Below the pieces are notes generated by a model. It worked only from the letters and a program-made list of their open reading frames with translations, was not told where the DNA came from and did not search any database. Shown here one piece after another: positions 1 to 10,022 of a DNA stretch of 35,985 nucleotides. This DNA is from an uncultured Bacteroidota bacterium. GTDB lineage: Bacteria > Bacteroidota > Bacteroidia > Flavobacteriales > Flavobacteriaceae. The translations under genes were made by a program, and so were the position numbers. Position 1 is the first letter of the stretch. The number at the start of each line of letters is the position of its first letter. The stretch lies in assembly GCA_902515395.1 (NCBI GenBank), contig CABXUL010000014.1, forward strand, positions 1 through 35,985, given 5' to 3'.

Positions 1-2
1 AT

Positions 3-2654
3 GGATTACGCTCATTGAAAACAATTAATTCTAATCTTGTAAATTTTGACTTATATGGTGAGTTCCTATTATCGGAATTACCATATTTATTCCAAAATGC
101 CGTTGCAGAGGTTTATTCTTTTATACCATCGAGAAAAGTTAAACTTAGACAAAATGTGACATTTGATTTAAGTATATTTTCGGGTAATTTAAACGCTATT
201 TTCCCCGATTTATCTTTATATGACGGTGTATCCTTTAGAGGAGTTTTATCAGCTGATAAGCAAGTCTCAAGATTAAAATTAAATATACCTAAGATAAGCT
301 ATAAGGAAACATCTTTTCAAAATATTGATTTTCAGTTAGACAATCAAAACCCCTTTTTTAATACTTATTTAACAATTGGAATTATTAATACAGATGCTTT
401 TGAAATTAAAGAATTTGTTACAATGAGTAAAGATTCGAAAGAGGGGCTTTTATTTAGAACGGAATTTGAGGGAGGAAATAGTGTATCTAATATGTTTGAA
501 CTTAATTATATTTTTTTACCTGATGATAATAAATCGACTTTTGAATTAAAAAAATCAATTGCATTAATTAATGGAAATCAATGGTTAATCAATCCTAACA
601 ATGAAAGAGATCACTTCTTTGTATTTGATAATTTAACAAAAAAGATTGATATCAATAAGTTTGAGGCTTCTTCTGGAAATGAAAAAATTAATTTCTCAAT
701 GAGTTATTTTAACAATAATGATTTTGATTTTCAATTTTTTGCAGACAAAGTTTTAATTGAGCAATTGGATTTTTCAAATAAAAGTTTTCAAATGAAGGGG
801 CTACTTGATCTAGATTTAGCTTATGAAAGATCTACATTAAAAAATAATTTAAATTTCGACGGTAATGTTCATGGATTTAGCCTTAATGATTTAAAAATGG
901 GCGATTTAAGTTTCTTTTCAGATGGAAATACTCAGTCAAATTCATATGATATTAATTTATTGCTCTCAGATGAGGGAAATGAAACACTTGTTGGAAATGG
1001 AAAAATTATTGGAATTAATGACAAACCCAACCTAGATGTTGATTTATACTTAAAACAATTCAATTTATCTTTCCTTAATCCAATTGGAAAGGGAGAAATT
1101 GATAATATTAGAGGTATGGTTTCGGGTGAGATTAATCTGAAGGGTTCAATTAAAGATTTAAAACATGATGGAAAGCTTATTCTTGAAAATGGAGGTTTAG
1201 CAATTAATGATGTAAATACAGACTATGCTTTTAAATCCGGTACGATTGTAAACTTAAATAATCAAACTTTTAATTTTCAACCTACTACTTTTAAGGATAT
1301 TAAGTTTGGTACGGAAGGACAAGTCAGTGGTAAAATTGAACATAATAATTTTAGGAATTGGGCATTTGATTTTGATATATCTACAGATAGAATTTTGATG
1401 ATAAATATTAATGAAAATGATAATTCCGTTTTTTTTGGAGATGGATTTATAGGAGGTAAAATTGATCTATACGGTCCATCAAAAAATCTTACCATTGATG
1501 TGGTTGGATCCACAAAAGAGGGGACTAATATAAAAATTCCATGGTCTAAAGATTATGGTTTAGTCGACACTTCTTTTATAAAATATGTTGACAAAAAATC
1601 CCTTAATAATTCAAAGTATAAGTCCTCTGAAGGTGGAGAACCGATTAAAGGATTAGAGATGAATTTTGAGCTGGATGTCAATCCTAATGCTGAAATTGGA
1701 ATTGTAATTGATAAAGAAACAGGCAGCTATCTAAGTGGACGTGGTGCTGGAAATATTTTGATGGAAATTGATACGAATGGAAAATTTAATATGTGGGGTG
1801 ATTTTATAACATTTGATGGGATTTATAATTTTAAAAACTTAAGTTTAATAGATAAAAAGTTTAATCTTAAACAGGGGGGTACAATTGTATGGGAGGGAGA
1901 TCCTCTTTCAGCTCAAATGGATTTGGAGGCTGTTTATAGTGTTCCAGGTGGAGCTAATCCTGCTTTGCTTCTTGATAACCCTAACTTTAATAGAAAAATT
2001 CCTACAGAAGTTCTTGTTCGTCTTCAGGGTAATCTTTTGAAACCGGATGACCCTATATTTGAAATTGATTTTCCAAACACGAATGCAGTGGTTACCTCTG
2101 ATATCAATTATCGTTTGGCTGATCCACAAACAAGCCAATTACAAGCAATTTCTTTGCTATCCCAGGGTATATTTATAAATGAAGTAAGTATAAGTGTAGA
2201 GGGTATAACCAATAACCTTTATGAAAAAGCCTCTGATATATTTAGTAATATTATGGGTAACGATCAAGGTAAGCTAGAGGTAGGCCTAAACTACCTTCAA
2301 GGAGATAGAAGTCAAGTATTGGATGTTGATTCAGAGGATAGGCTTGGCTTCACACTTTCAACACAAATAACTGATAAAATATTAATTAATGGTAAAATAG
2401 GTGTTCCAGTAGGAGGTATAGAAGAGACTTTGATTGTTGGAGACTTACAAATAGATTTTATTTTAAATGATGAAGGAAGCTTAAAGGCAAAGGTATTTAA
2501 TAAAGAAAATGAGTTTAGATATATTGGCGATGAATTGGGATATACCCAGGGATTAGGTTTATCCTATCGGGTTGATTTTGAAACGTTTAAAGATTTGATA
2601 TTTAAAATAGTAAATGGCACTAATTCTGATAGTTTTACTTCTGTTAAGCCTTAG
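3..2654 (+). CDS. tamB: TamB-like translocation/assembly module protein, 5'-truncated
   Basis: This is the C-terminal ~880 residues of a very large envelope protein of the TamB (DUF490) family. Known members are anchored in the inner membrane and span the periplasm as a beta-taco; they take part in outer-membrane protein assembly and/or phospholipid transport. The frame is open to the left edge of the window, so the true start and the N-terminal anchor lie outside; the TTG at base 15 is not a credible start. Most of the protein is repetitive beta-strand sequence (runs such as GKIIGINDKPNLDVDLYL and GMVSGEINLKGSIKDL). The last ~330 residues carry the conserved C-terminal domain, with recognisable stretches near ELDVNPNAEIGIVID, GAGNILMEIDTNG and GTIVWEGDPLSAQMDLEA. 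It precedes pfkA by 118 nt. Family assignment is firm; whether it works with BamA or in lipid transport is not visible here. Confidence 0.82.
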   Translation, partial: GLRSLKTINSNLVNFDLYGEFLLSELPYLFQNAVAEVYSFIPSRKVKLRQNVTFDLSIFSGNLNAIFPDLSLYDGVSFRGVLSADKQVSRLKLNIPKISYKETSFQNIDFQLDNQNPFFNTYLTIGIINTDAFEIKEFVTMSKDSKEGLLFRTEFEGGNSVSNMFELNYIFLPDDNKSTFELKKSIALINGNQWLINPNNERDHFFVFDNLTKKIDINKFEASSGNEKINFSMSYFNNNDFDFQFFADKVLIEQLDFSNKSFQMKGLLDLDLAYERSTLKNNLNFDGNVHGFSLNDLKMGDLSFFSDGNTQSNSYDINLLLSDEGNETLVGNGKIIGINDKPNLDVDLYLKQFNLSFLNPIGKGEIDNIRGMVSGEINLKGSIKDLKHDGKLILENGGLAINDVNTDYAFKSGTIVNLNNQTFNFQPTTFKDIKFGTEGQVSGKIEHNNFRNWAFDFDISTDRILMININENDNSVFFGDGFIGGKIDLYGPSKNLTIDVVGSTKEGTNIKIPWSKDYGLVDTSFIKYVDKKSLNNSKYKSSEGGEPIKGLEMNFELDVNPNAEIGIVIDKETGSYLSGRGAGNILMEIDTNGKFNMWGDFITFDGIYNFKNLSLIDKKFNLKQGGTIVWEGDPLSAQMDLEAVYSVPGGANPALLLDNPNFNRKIPTEVLVRLQGNLLKPDDPIFEIDFPNTNAVVTSDINYRLADPQTSQLQAISLLSQGIFINEVSISVEGITNNLYEKASDIFSNIMGNDQGKLEVGLNYLQGDRSQVLDVDSEDRLGFTLSTQITDKILINGKIGVPVGGIEETLIVGDLQIDFILNDEGSLKAKVFNKENEFRYIGDELGYTQGLGLSYRVDFETFKDLIFKIVNGTNSDSFTSVKP

Positions 2655-2726
2655 ACAGATAATGCAAATGAATTGAGGGTAAATTTTCCAATAAAAATTA
2701 ATTTAAAAAAGATCTTTACAAACTGG

Positions 2727-2753
2727 TTAACTTTGGATTAATAGTTAAATTTG
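2727..2753 (+). promoter_or_regulatory. Candidate pfkA promoter (-7 box TAAATTTG) with small inverted repeat
   Basis: TAAATTTG at 2746-2753 matches the Bacteroidota -7 consensus TANNTTTG and would start transcription about 10-15 nt before the pfkA ATG. No good -33 TTTG lies 19-21 nt upstream, which weakens the call. A 6-bp inverted repeat (TTAACT at 2727-2732, AGTTAA at 2743-2748, 10-nt spacer) overlaps the -7 box and could be an operator, but such short AT-rich repeats arise easily by chance. Confidence 0.35.
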
Positions 2754-2772
2754 ACACGATATTTATGCATAT

Positions 2773-3759
2773 ATGCCCAGTAAAATTAATAAGATTGGTG
2801 TCCTTACATCTGGTGGAGACTCTCCCGGAATGAACGCTGCGGTAAGAGCGGTAGTTAGAACTTGCGCTTATCACAAGTTGGAGTGCATGGGGATTTATCA
2901 GGGTTACCAAGGGTTAATTGATAATAATTTAACCCCTATGAATGCCAGAAGCGTAAAGGATATTATAAATAAAGGTGGTACCTTTCTTAAGTCTGCTAGA
3001 TGTCTTGAGTTTAGAACACCTGAGGGAAGAAAATCTGCTTTTGAAAACGTAAAGAAAAATAATATTGACGCTCTTGTAATTATCGGAGGGGATGGCTCTT
3101 TTACTGGTGCAATGATTTTTCAGAAAGAATTTTCAATTCCAGTAATTGGAATCCCAGGGACTATTGATAATGACATAGGAGGAACCCGATTTACGCTGGG
3201 TTATGATACCGCACTTAATACTATCACAGATGCGATTGATAAAATACGAGACACAGCTAGTTCCCATAACCGTCTGTTTTTTGTAGAGGTTATGGGCAGA
3301 GATGCTGGGCATGTTGCTCTAAACGCTGGTGTTGGAGCTGGTGCTGAAGAGATACTTATTCCTGAGGAGGATATGGGTTTAGAACGCCTTCTGGAATCTC
3401 TTAAGCGAAGTGAAAAATCTGGAAAAACATCAAGTATTGTCGTTGTAGCAGAGGGAGATAAAACTGGAGAAAATGTTTTTGAAATAGCATCATATGTAGA
3501 GCAAAATTTGCCATATTATGAGGTTCGTGTCTCTGTAATGGGACATATGCAAAGAGGGGGTGCACCTACTTGCTTTGATCGTGTTCTTGCCTCGAGAATG
3601 GGAGTTTTTGCCGTTGAAAGTCTCATGGGAGGAAAATCCAATGTCATGGTTGGTATTAACGACGACCAAATAACTCTTTGTCCATTAGAGAAAGCTATTA
3701 AAGGAAAATCAAAAATCGATGAAGACCTTATTAGAGTCTCTGACATATTATCCATTTAA
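2773..3759 (+). CDS. pfkA: ATP-dependent 6-phosphofructokinase
   Basis: Phosphorylates fructose 6-phosphate to fructose 1,6-bisphosphate in cytoplasmic glycolysis. The 328 residues match the usual length of bacterial PfkA (about 320). Visible motifs in order: nucleotide-binding loop TSGGDSPGMNAA (about residues 12-23), IIGGDGSFTGA (about 104-114), catalytic PGTIDND, FVEVMGRDAGH, and the substrate-binding GHMQRGGAPTCFDRVLASRMG region. Glycine rather than aspartate at the third position of GGDGS is the ATP-type signature, as opposed to pyrophosphate-dependent enzymes. The ATG at 2773 gives the canonical short N-terminus before IGVLTSGGD. It is followed after 28 nt by gapA, so the two glycolytic genes are probably co-transcribed. 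Confidence 0.96.
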   Translation: MPSKINKIGVLTSGGDSPGMNAAVRAVVRTCAYHKLECMGIYQGYQGLIDNNLTPMNARSVKDIINKGGTFLKSARCLEFRTPEGRKSAFENVKKNNIDALVIIGGDGSFTGAMIFQKEFSIPVIGIPGTIDNDIGGTRFTLGYDTALNTITDAIDKIRDTASSHNRLFFVEVMGRDAGHVALNAGVGAGAEEILIPEEDMGLERLLESLKRSEKSGKTSSIVVVAEGDKTGENVFEIASYVEQNLPYYEVRVSVMGHMQRGGAPTCFDRVLASRMGVFAVESLMGGKSNVMVGINDDQITLCPLEKAIKGKSKIDEDLIRVSDILSI

Positions 3760-3769
3760 AGTAATTTAA

Positions 3770-4786
<1,017 letters not shown>

Positions 4787-4795
4787 AGCCAAACA

Positions 4796-5662
4796 ATGAT
4801 TTTTATTGTTGATAGTGGTTCCACTAAAACTGATTGGATTTCATTAAATTATAAAGGAGATGTCCTTTTTTCTACGCAGACTCTGGGATTAAACCCTCAA
4901 GTCTTACCTAGTGCTATCCTTACAGAAAGAATAATAAATAATTATGATCTTTATCAAAATAGAGAAAAAGTTTCTCACATATATTTCTATGGAGCAGGCT
5001 GTGGTGTTGAGACCCCTGTTAAAAGAATAGAAAAAGTCTTTAAAGAAATTTTCGTAAAAGCCAAGTTTTCAATAAAAGAAGATACCTATGCAGCTGTTTA
5101 TTCGACAATTTCTATTGGTCAACCTGCCATCGTATGTATATTGGGTACAGGTTCAAATTGTACTTATTTTGATGGAACTCAAATAGAACAAAGAATAGAT
5201 TCACTTGGATATGTTCTTATGGATGAAGCTAGTGGAAATTTTTATGGAAAGCAGTTGATTAGAGCGTATTATTTTAAAACCATGCCCACTCAATTAGCAA
5301 AGGAGCTTAAAAAACAATTTGATCTCTCTGCTGATACAATAAAAGAAAATGTCTACCTTAAGGAGAATCCTAATACTTACCTAGCTAAATTTGCTCAATT
5401 TGTTATTCAGCACAAGGAAGTACCCGAAATGAAAGCTATTATTCATAATGGTCTTCAGAGATTTATATCTCATCAAATTCTTCAATTTGAGGATGCCAAA
5501 AACATACCAATACATTTTGTAGGGTCTATTGCTTTTTATTTAAAGACAGAGGTAGAAGAAGCTCTAATTAATAATGGATTAAAAATAGGAAACGTCATTA
5601 AAAGACCTATTGATGGTCTTGTAGCACATCATAAACGATTATTAGACACTTCTTACATTTAA
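4796..5662 (+). CDS. BadF/BadG/BcrA/BcrD-family ATPase, probable N-acetylglucosamine/amino-sugar kinase
   Basis: A 288-residue protein of the ASKHA (actin-like ATPase) fold. The phosphate-1 motif DSGSTKTDW is at residues 6-14, and a second glycine-rich phosphate motif, LGTGSNC, lies about residue 118-124. Members of this family include mammalian N-acetylglucosamine kinase and bacterial MurK, which phosphorylates GlcNAc/MurNAc. The alternative, a 2-hydroxyacyl-CoA dehydratase activator, is unlikely because the CxxC-type Fe-S cysteines between subunits are not evident. It closely follows gapA (9-nt gap) and lies near an amidase and a NagZ-like hydrolase, so a role in amino-sugar or murein recycling is plausible but inferred. 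The gene ends 10 nt from the convergent ridA. Confidence 0.8.
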   Translation: MIFIVDSGSTKTDWISLNYKGDVLFSTQTLGLNPQVLPSAILTERIINNYDLYQNREKVSHIYFYGAGCGVETPVKRIEKVFKEIFVKAKFSIKEDTYAAVYSTISIGQPAIVCILGTGSNCTYFDGTQIEQRIDSLGYVLMDEASGNFYGKQLIRAYYFKTMPTQLAKELKKQFDLSADTIKENVYLKENPNTYLAKFAQFVIQHKEVPEMKAIIHNGLQRFISHQILQFEDAKNIPIHFVGSIAFYLKTEVEEALINNGLKIGNVIKRPIDGLVAHHKRLLDTSYI

Positions 5663-5672
5663 CATTAAACAT

Positions 5673-6056
5673 TTATTTTACAGCAATCATTGAAATTTCG
5701 ATCCTGACATTTTTAGGTAACGTCTTTACAGCTAATGTTTCCCTGGCAGGAGCTGATTTATTTTCAAAATAACTACCGTATATTTGATTAACTTGTCCAA
5801 AATTTTCCATCTCAGAAAGAAAAATGGTTGATTTTACTACATTTTCGAATTTCATCTCTGCAGCATCCAAAATATAACCAAGATTTTCCATAACCTGTTG
5901 TGTTTCCTTTTTAATATCACCTTGAACTAATTCCATATTTTCTGATTTTAATGGAATTTGACCCGATATATAAAGAGTGTCATTCACCATTACAGCCTGA
6001 TTATATGCGCCTATCGGTGTTGGAGCATTTAAAGTTGATATTATTCTTTTTTTCAT
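5673..6056 (-). CDS. ridA: RidA family reactive-intermediate (enamine/imine) deaminase
   Basis: A 127-residue member of the RidA/YjgF/UK114 family. RidA hydrolyses reactive 2-aminoacrylate-type enamines released by PLP enzymes and protects those enzymes in the cytoplasm. The substrate carboxylate-binding arginine is Arg105 in APARE, and Glu120 in VRIEI is the conserved acidic residue, both at canonical positions. The YISGQIP and GAYNQAV segments are also family signatures. The gene starts 10 nt after the lptD stop on the same strand, so it is probably co-transcribed with lptD. It ends 10 nt from the convergent sugar kinase gene. Confidence 0.93.
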   Translation of the reverse strand: MKKRIISTLNAPTPIGAYNQAVMVNDTLYISGQIPLKSENMELVQGDIKKETQQVMENLGYILDAAEMKFENVVKSTIFLSEMENFGQVNQIYGSYFENKSAPARETLAVKTLPKNVRIEISMIAVK

Positions 6057-6066
6057 AGTTTTAAAT

Positions 6067-8757
6067 TTATCTTAAACGCCTGTCTGGCTCTCTATTTTTC
6101 TCATATTTTATATCACTTAACAAACCTGATTTAATCCCTATAAAAAAGTTCCATGATGCGCGATTACTAAAGGGTATCCAACTAAAGTCTAATCGCCAGC
6201 TGTCAAGATCACGATTAAACCTTAATTGGGTATAAGTGAATCCGTGATTTTTAAAATCAAATCCTGATGATCCACCTATTTTCCATTTTGGAGTAAGCTC
6301 TATATCTCCAGAGAACATTAATGAATTATTAGAGAAGTCATTTTGTCTTCTTGAATTGTTATATGTTAAAGAGTATGTTAATCTAAATTTCCATGGAATT
6401 TTAGATCGATATGAGGGATATTTTGTTTTATTAGCCTCTTCCTGTTCTTCCTCTGATTCGTATGAATAGTCTTGATTTCCTCTTCCAATTGTGTCACCAA
6501 AAAGGTCATCTGCTCTCCCTCCACCAGTAGCGTTTTCATAAAAACTAAATGGGTCATCTTCTTCATCTTCTTTTTTCTTTTTTTTATCTCTATCCTTTTC
6601 AAAATCGCTACTTTTAAAGCCATATCCTGTATTTAAATTAGCACTTGTAATTCTAAAAAGTCCACCATCGGTGTCAAAGTGAAACTTATTGACTCTTAAG
6701 TTATCCTCATTTAAACCATATGGGTCTAGTGTAGCACCAAGGTTAACAGCCATTTTTTTATCAAATAAATCAATTCCAGTTGAAACTCTGACCGGACTCC
6801 ATTTGAATTGATCAGCTATGAAATTATAGCTGGTGCTAAGATTAAGTTGTTTGATCAATTGAACTTTTTTAAGCTCTGTTTTCGTTGTATCGGGATCAAC
6901 CACTTTTGCTTCGAAAAGATTATTTATACTAATTCCCATACTTTTTGAGATTCCTCTTGAGGGCTGTCCGAATAAACCACCCTCAAATTGGGTATATTCC
7001 CTTGTATTTCCATCTGCATCAATAATATATTCATCATAATATTGATCAAAACTAGGAGCGGAACTATAACTAATTGATGGTCGAATAGTATGGCGAATAG
7101 ATCGTATTTTTTTATCTTCCTTGAAGTTAACTGTTCCATAAATATTAGTTGCAAGACTTAAACTATAACTATATGTTCTAAAGGCTTTTAATCCACTTAT
7201 TGTGTCCTTTACAGCAACTCCTAATGTGGAATCATAGTCATTATATTTAATGGTCTTTGGCTGCCAAACCTCTAAGTAATTTGCACTTGCAGCCATATTA
7301 AAATATTTAAATATTTTAAAATTTGTACTCAGAGGAATTGTGTGTTGAATTCCAGATTTCGCGTTTTCAAACATCCTGCTTGTAAACAGATCATCCTCAG
7401 TTGTTACTATTCTGTTTTCTGCTCTTGTGCTGTATTGAAAATTTATATTTTGAATTAAACCTTTTTTTGGCTTGTCTTTGGGTTCAAAGGGAAAAATTCT
7501 ATCCATATTGCCCTGAAAAGTTGGTAGAGTTAGATTAACACTTTTAGTGTTTGAATTCTGAGATAAATTTGCATTTATACTCATATTAATACTCGGATTT
7601 CCAGGAATCCTCTTAGAATACGCCACTGATGAACTCAATGTGTTATTTAAAAAATTTGGACTATTTAATTGATTAACTGACTCCCGAAAATAATCACTAC
7701 TTCCAAAGTTTACTGATGCTGAAAAATTAGAATTTGGACTTGCTTTTGGATCTTTAGAGTGATTCCATCTTACATTAAATACAGTTGATTTAGAATAACC
7801 TGGAAGGCCCTTTTCTCCACTAATTAAATTTTCAAACCTTAGACTCAATGCACCACTAAAATTATACATCATTTTGTACTTAGAGTCAATTCTAATTCCA
7901 TAACTCCCATTACTGTAGTAGTCTCCCGTCAATGCCAAATCATAATAATCAGACAAAGCAAGGTAGTAACCTCCGTTTTGTAAAAAGTATCCTCTATTGT
8001 TATTTTCCCCAATTGTTGGGAATAAAAAACCAGATTGTTGTTTTTGTGAAGATGGAAAGTAAGCAAAGGGTAATGCTACTGGTGTTGGGACATCAGCGAT
8101 GTACATATTTGTAAATCCAGTAACAATTTTTCCTTGAGGGACCATCTTTCCTTTTCTTATTCTAAAGTAATAATCTGAATCATCAAGTTCACCTCCAGTA
8201 GTTACTTTTGCGTCTTTGATATAATAAACCGAGTCGTTTTCTTTTTTAGTAAATGCAGCATAAACATTCATTCCGTTTTGAGCAGATTTAGAATTCCAGA
8301 TTAAAGCTTTCTTAGTATCAAAATTGAATCGCATTGAATCAGGATAGATTTCGTTATTAATTTGCTTGAAAAATGGATTCTGAATTAAATTACCCAGTGA
8401 ATCTGGAATTCGTCCCGCAGTTACCTCATTTTTAGAATAATCTAAAATTATGATTCCTGCTCGTAACTCCATATCTTGATAATATAACTCAGCTTCATTA
8501 TAAAGTATTAATTTACTATCTTTTCTATTTATCCTTACATAGTCAGCTGCATTGTATCTGACTTTATCCAAAAGTGTAGGCTCTTTTTTTGGAATAGAGT
8601 CATTGATTAAATTTTCTTTAGTAGAAAATGTTTCTTTATTTTCAATATTTTTAAAACGCTTGTCAGGACCCTTAGAATCAGACATAGATTGTGAATACAA
8701 TTGGTTTAGCCAAAAAAATATTAACAAACTGACTGTATAAAATGACTTTGATTGCAA
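6067..8757 (-). CDS. lptD: LPS-assembly outer-membrane protein LptD (Bacteroidota type)
   Basis: An 896-residue outer-membrane beta-barrel with an N-terminal signal peptide (hydrophobic stretch about residues 8-22, SQS). In the known system LptD with LptE inserts lipopolysaccharide into the outer leaflet. An OstA/LptA-like periplasmic jelly-roll occupies about residues 70-190 (LILYNEAELYYQDMELRAG). It is followed by the typical barrel entry near PTPVALPFAYFPSSQ, and then many alternating strands to the C-terminus. A highly charged, low-complexity insert around residues 717-775 (KDRDKKKKKEDEEDD and ESEEEQEEANK) probably forms an exposed loop. The gene is divergent from the amidase gene, with 93 nt between starts, and is followed by ridA. 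No LptE gene is visible in the window. Confidence 0.9.
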   Translation of the reverse strand: MQSKSFYTVSLLIFFWLNQLYSQSMSDSKGPDKRFKNIENKETFSTKENLINDSIPKKEPTLLDKVRYNAADYVRINRKDSKLILYNEAELYYQDMELRAGIIILDYSKNEVTAGRIPDSLGNLIQNPFFKQINNEIYPDSMRFNFDTKKALIWNSKSAQNGMNVYAAFTKKENDSVYYIKDAKVTTGGELDDSDYYFRIRKGKMVPQGKIVTGFTNMYIADVPTPVALPFAYFPSSQKQQSGFLFPTIGENNNRGYFLQNGGYYLALSDYYDLALTGDYYSNGSYGIRIDSKYKMMYNFSGALSLRFENLISGEKGLPGYSKSTVFNVRWNHSKDPKASPNSNFSASVNFGSSDYFRESVNQLNSPNFLNNTLSSSVAYSKRIPGNPSINMSINANLSQNSNTKSVNLTLPTFQGNMDRIFPFEPKDKPKKGLIQNINFQYSTRAENRIVTTEDDLFTSRMFENAKSGIQHTIPLSTNFKIFKYFNMAASANYLEVWQPKTIKYNDYDSTLGVAVKDTISGLKAFRTYSYSLSLATNIYGTVNFKEDKKIRSIRHTIRPSISYSSAPSFDQYYDEYIIDADGNTREYTQFEGGLFGQPSRGISKSMGISINNLFEAKVVDPDTTKTELKKVQLIKQLNLSTSYNFIADQFKWSPVRVSTGIDLFDKKMAVNLGATLDPYGLNEDNLRVNKFHFDTDGGLFRITSANLNTGYGFKSSDFEKDRDKKKKKEDEEDDPFSFYENATGGGRADDLFGDTIGRGNQDYSYESEEEQEEANKTKYPSYRSKIPWKFRLTYSLTYNNSRRQNDFSNNSLMFSGDIELTPKWKIGGSSGFDFKNHGFTYTQLRFNRDLDSWRLDFSWIPFSNRASWNFFIGIKSGLLSDIKYEKNREPDRRLR

Positions 8758-8777
8758 ACCGAATAGTCCTAAATTTG
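8747..8777 (+). promoter_or_regulatory. Bacteroidota-type promoter for the amidase-MCE-FeS operon
   Basis: TTTG at 8747-8750 and TAAATTTG at 8770-8777 are separated by 19 nt, a full match to the Bacteroidota housekeeping consensus TTTG-N19/21-TANNTTTG. Transcription would begin near 8783-8786, about 65 nt before the amidase ATG. The -33 box lies inside the first codons of the divergent lptD gene, so RNA polymerase binding here overlaps the lptD translation start. No equally good promoter for lptD itself was found in the gap. Confidence 0.62.
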
Positions 8778-8850
8778 TGTAAGATGATTCATCTGTAGGC
8801 TAAAATTAGTGATATTTTTATAGTTGATTGCAGATTTAACCCTTTTATAA

Positions 8851-9963
8851 ATGCTTTTAAAATCACGACTTAAGCTCTTTTTAGCATTATTTTCCTCTTT
8901 TACTTTATTAGCAGAGAGGCCAATTATTCATTCTAAATTTAAGAGAAACAACCCAAAACCGTTTGTTGTTGTTTTAGATGCAGGACATGGAGGTCATGAT
9001 AGTGGAAACAGAGGGAATGGATACTTTGAGAAAAACATAGCTTTGAATATTGCTTTAGGAATTGGAAAAATACTTCATAAAAATCATGGCATAAAAGTTA
9101 TATATACACGAAAGACTGATGTTTTTGTAAAACTAGTAGATAGGGCAAAAATAGCAAATGAAGCTGATGCTGATTTGTTTGTTTCAATTCATTGTGATGC
9201 ATTTAAATCCTCAGCAGTATTTGGTGCTGGTACATTTGTTCTTGGACTTCATGCTAATCAAAGGAATTTTGAAGTTGCTAAAAGAGAAAATTCTGTAATT
9301 TTTTATGAAGAGGATTACGAAAAAAATTATGAGGGTTTTGATCCCAATAATCCGGAGTCAGTTATAAGTTTAACCTTAATGCAAGAAGCCTACTCAAATC
9401 AAAGTATTGAAGCAGCTGACGCCATTCAAAAAAGCTTTGTTTCCTCTCTTGGAAGAAAAAATAGAACAGTAAAACAAGCAGGTTTTGTTGTATTAAAGTA
9501 TACTTACATGCCCAGTGTTTTAGTAGAGGCTGGATTTTTAACAAATAAAAAAGAAGGGGCGTATCTTAACTCGAAGAAAGGGCAAAATGACATGGCTAAG
9601 TCAATAGCAAAAGCAATCGTTAATTATAAAGATGACATAGAAAAATCTACAATTGATGTAGAAACGTTTAACCAAGAAAAAAAGTTAACGTATAATAAAA
9701 ATAATCAGGAAATTTTTTTCAGAGTTCAAATTGCTGCAAGTAAAAATTCATTAGACCCAAATTCATATAATTTTAATGGATTAGAGCCAATCCATAAGTT
9801 AAAAGATGGTAGTTACTTTAAATATTATTTCTCAAAATCAAAAAGTTACAAGCAAATTCAAAAAGAAAAGAGAAAAGCGAAAAAAAAAGGCTTTAATTCT
9901 GCATTTATTGTCGCATTTAAAGGGGATAAACAAATAAAATTATCTGAGGTATTAGACAAATGA
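8851..9963 (+). CDS. N-acetylmuramoyl-L-alanine amidase (Amidase_3, AmiC-like) with SPOR-like C-terminus
   Basis: Zinc-dependent periplasmic amidase that cuts the amide bond between MurNAc and the stem peptide of peptidoglycan. A signal peptide occupies about residues 1-21 (ending TLLA). The Amidase_3 domain covers about residues 38-230. It shows the zinc ligands His46 (DAGHGGHDSG), Glu60 (EKNIALN) and His114 (VSIHCDAF), and the catalytic glutamate in VEAGFLTN. The C-terminal ~75 residues (FRVQIAASK, then YFKYYFSKSKSYKQ) resemble a SPOR-like peptidoglycan-binding domain, common in Bacteroidota amidases. It is the first gene of a compact rightward run and shares its promoter region with divergent lptD, which puts murein remodelling next to LPS assembly. 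Confidence 0.92.
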   Translation: MLLKSRLKLFLALFSSFTLLAERPIIHSKFKRNNPKPFVVVLDAGHGGHDSGNRGNGYFEKNIALNIALGIGKILHKNHGIKVIYTRKTDVFVKLVDRAKIANEADADLFVSIHCDAFKSSAVFGAGTFVLGLHANQRNFEVAKRENSVIFYEEDYEKNYEGFDPNNPESVISLTLMQEAYSNQSIEAADAIQKSFVSSLGRKNRTVKQAGFVVLKYTYMPSVLVEAGFLTNKKEGAYLNSKKGQNDMAKSIAKAIVNYKDDIEKSTIDVETFNQEKKLTYNKNNQEIFFRVQIAASKNSLDPNSYNFNGLEPIHKLKDGSYFKYYFSKSKSYKQIQKEKRKAKKKGFNSAFIVAFKGDKQIKLSEVLDK

Positions 9964-10022
9964 AAAGAATCATTGTGTATAAAAAAAGAGTAGATTTGTA
10001 ACTATAAATAATACGCTATAAA

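Noticed and set aside
15-17. TTG as start of the TamB-like gene
   Set aside because: The frame is open to the window edge and the family is far longer with an N-terminal anchor, so the gene is truncated by the window.
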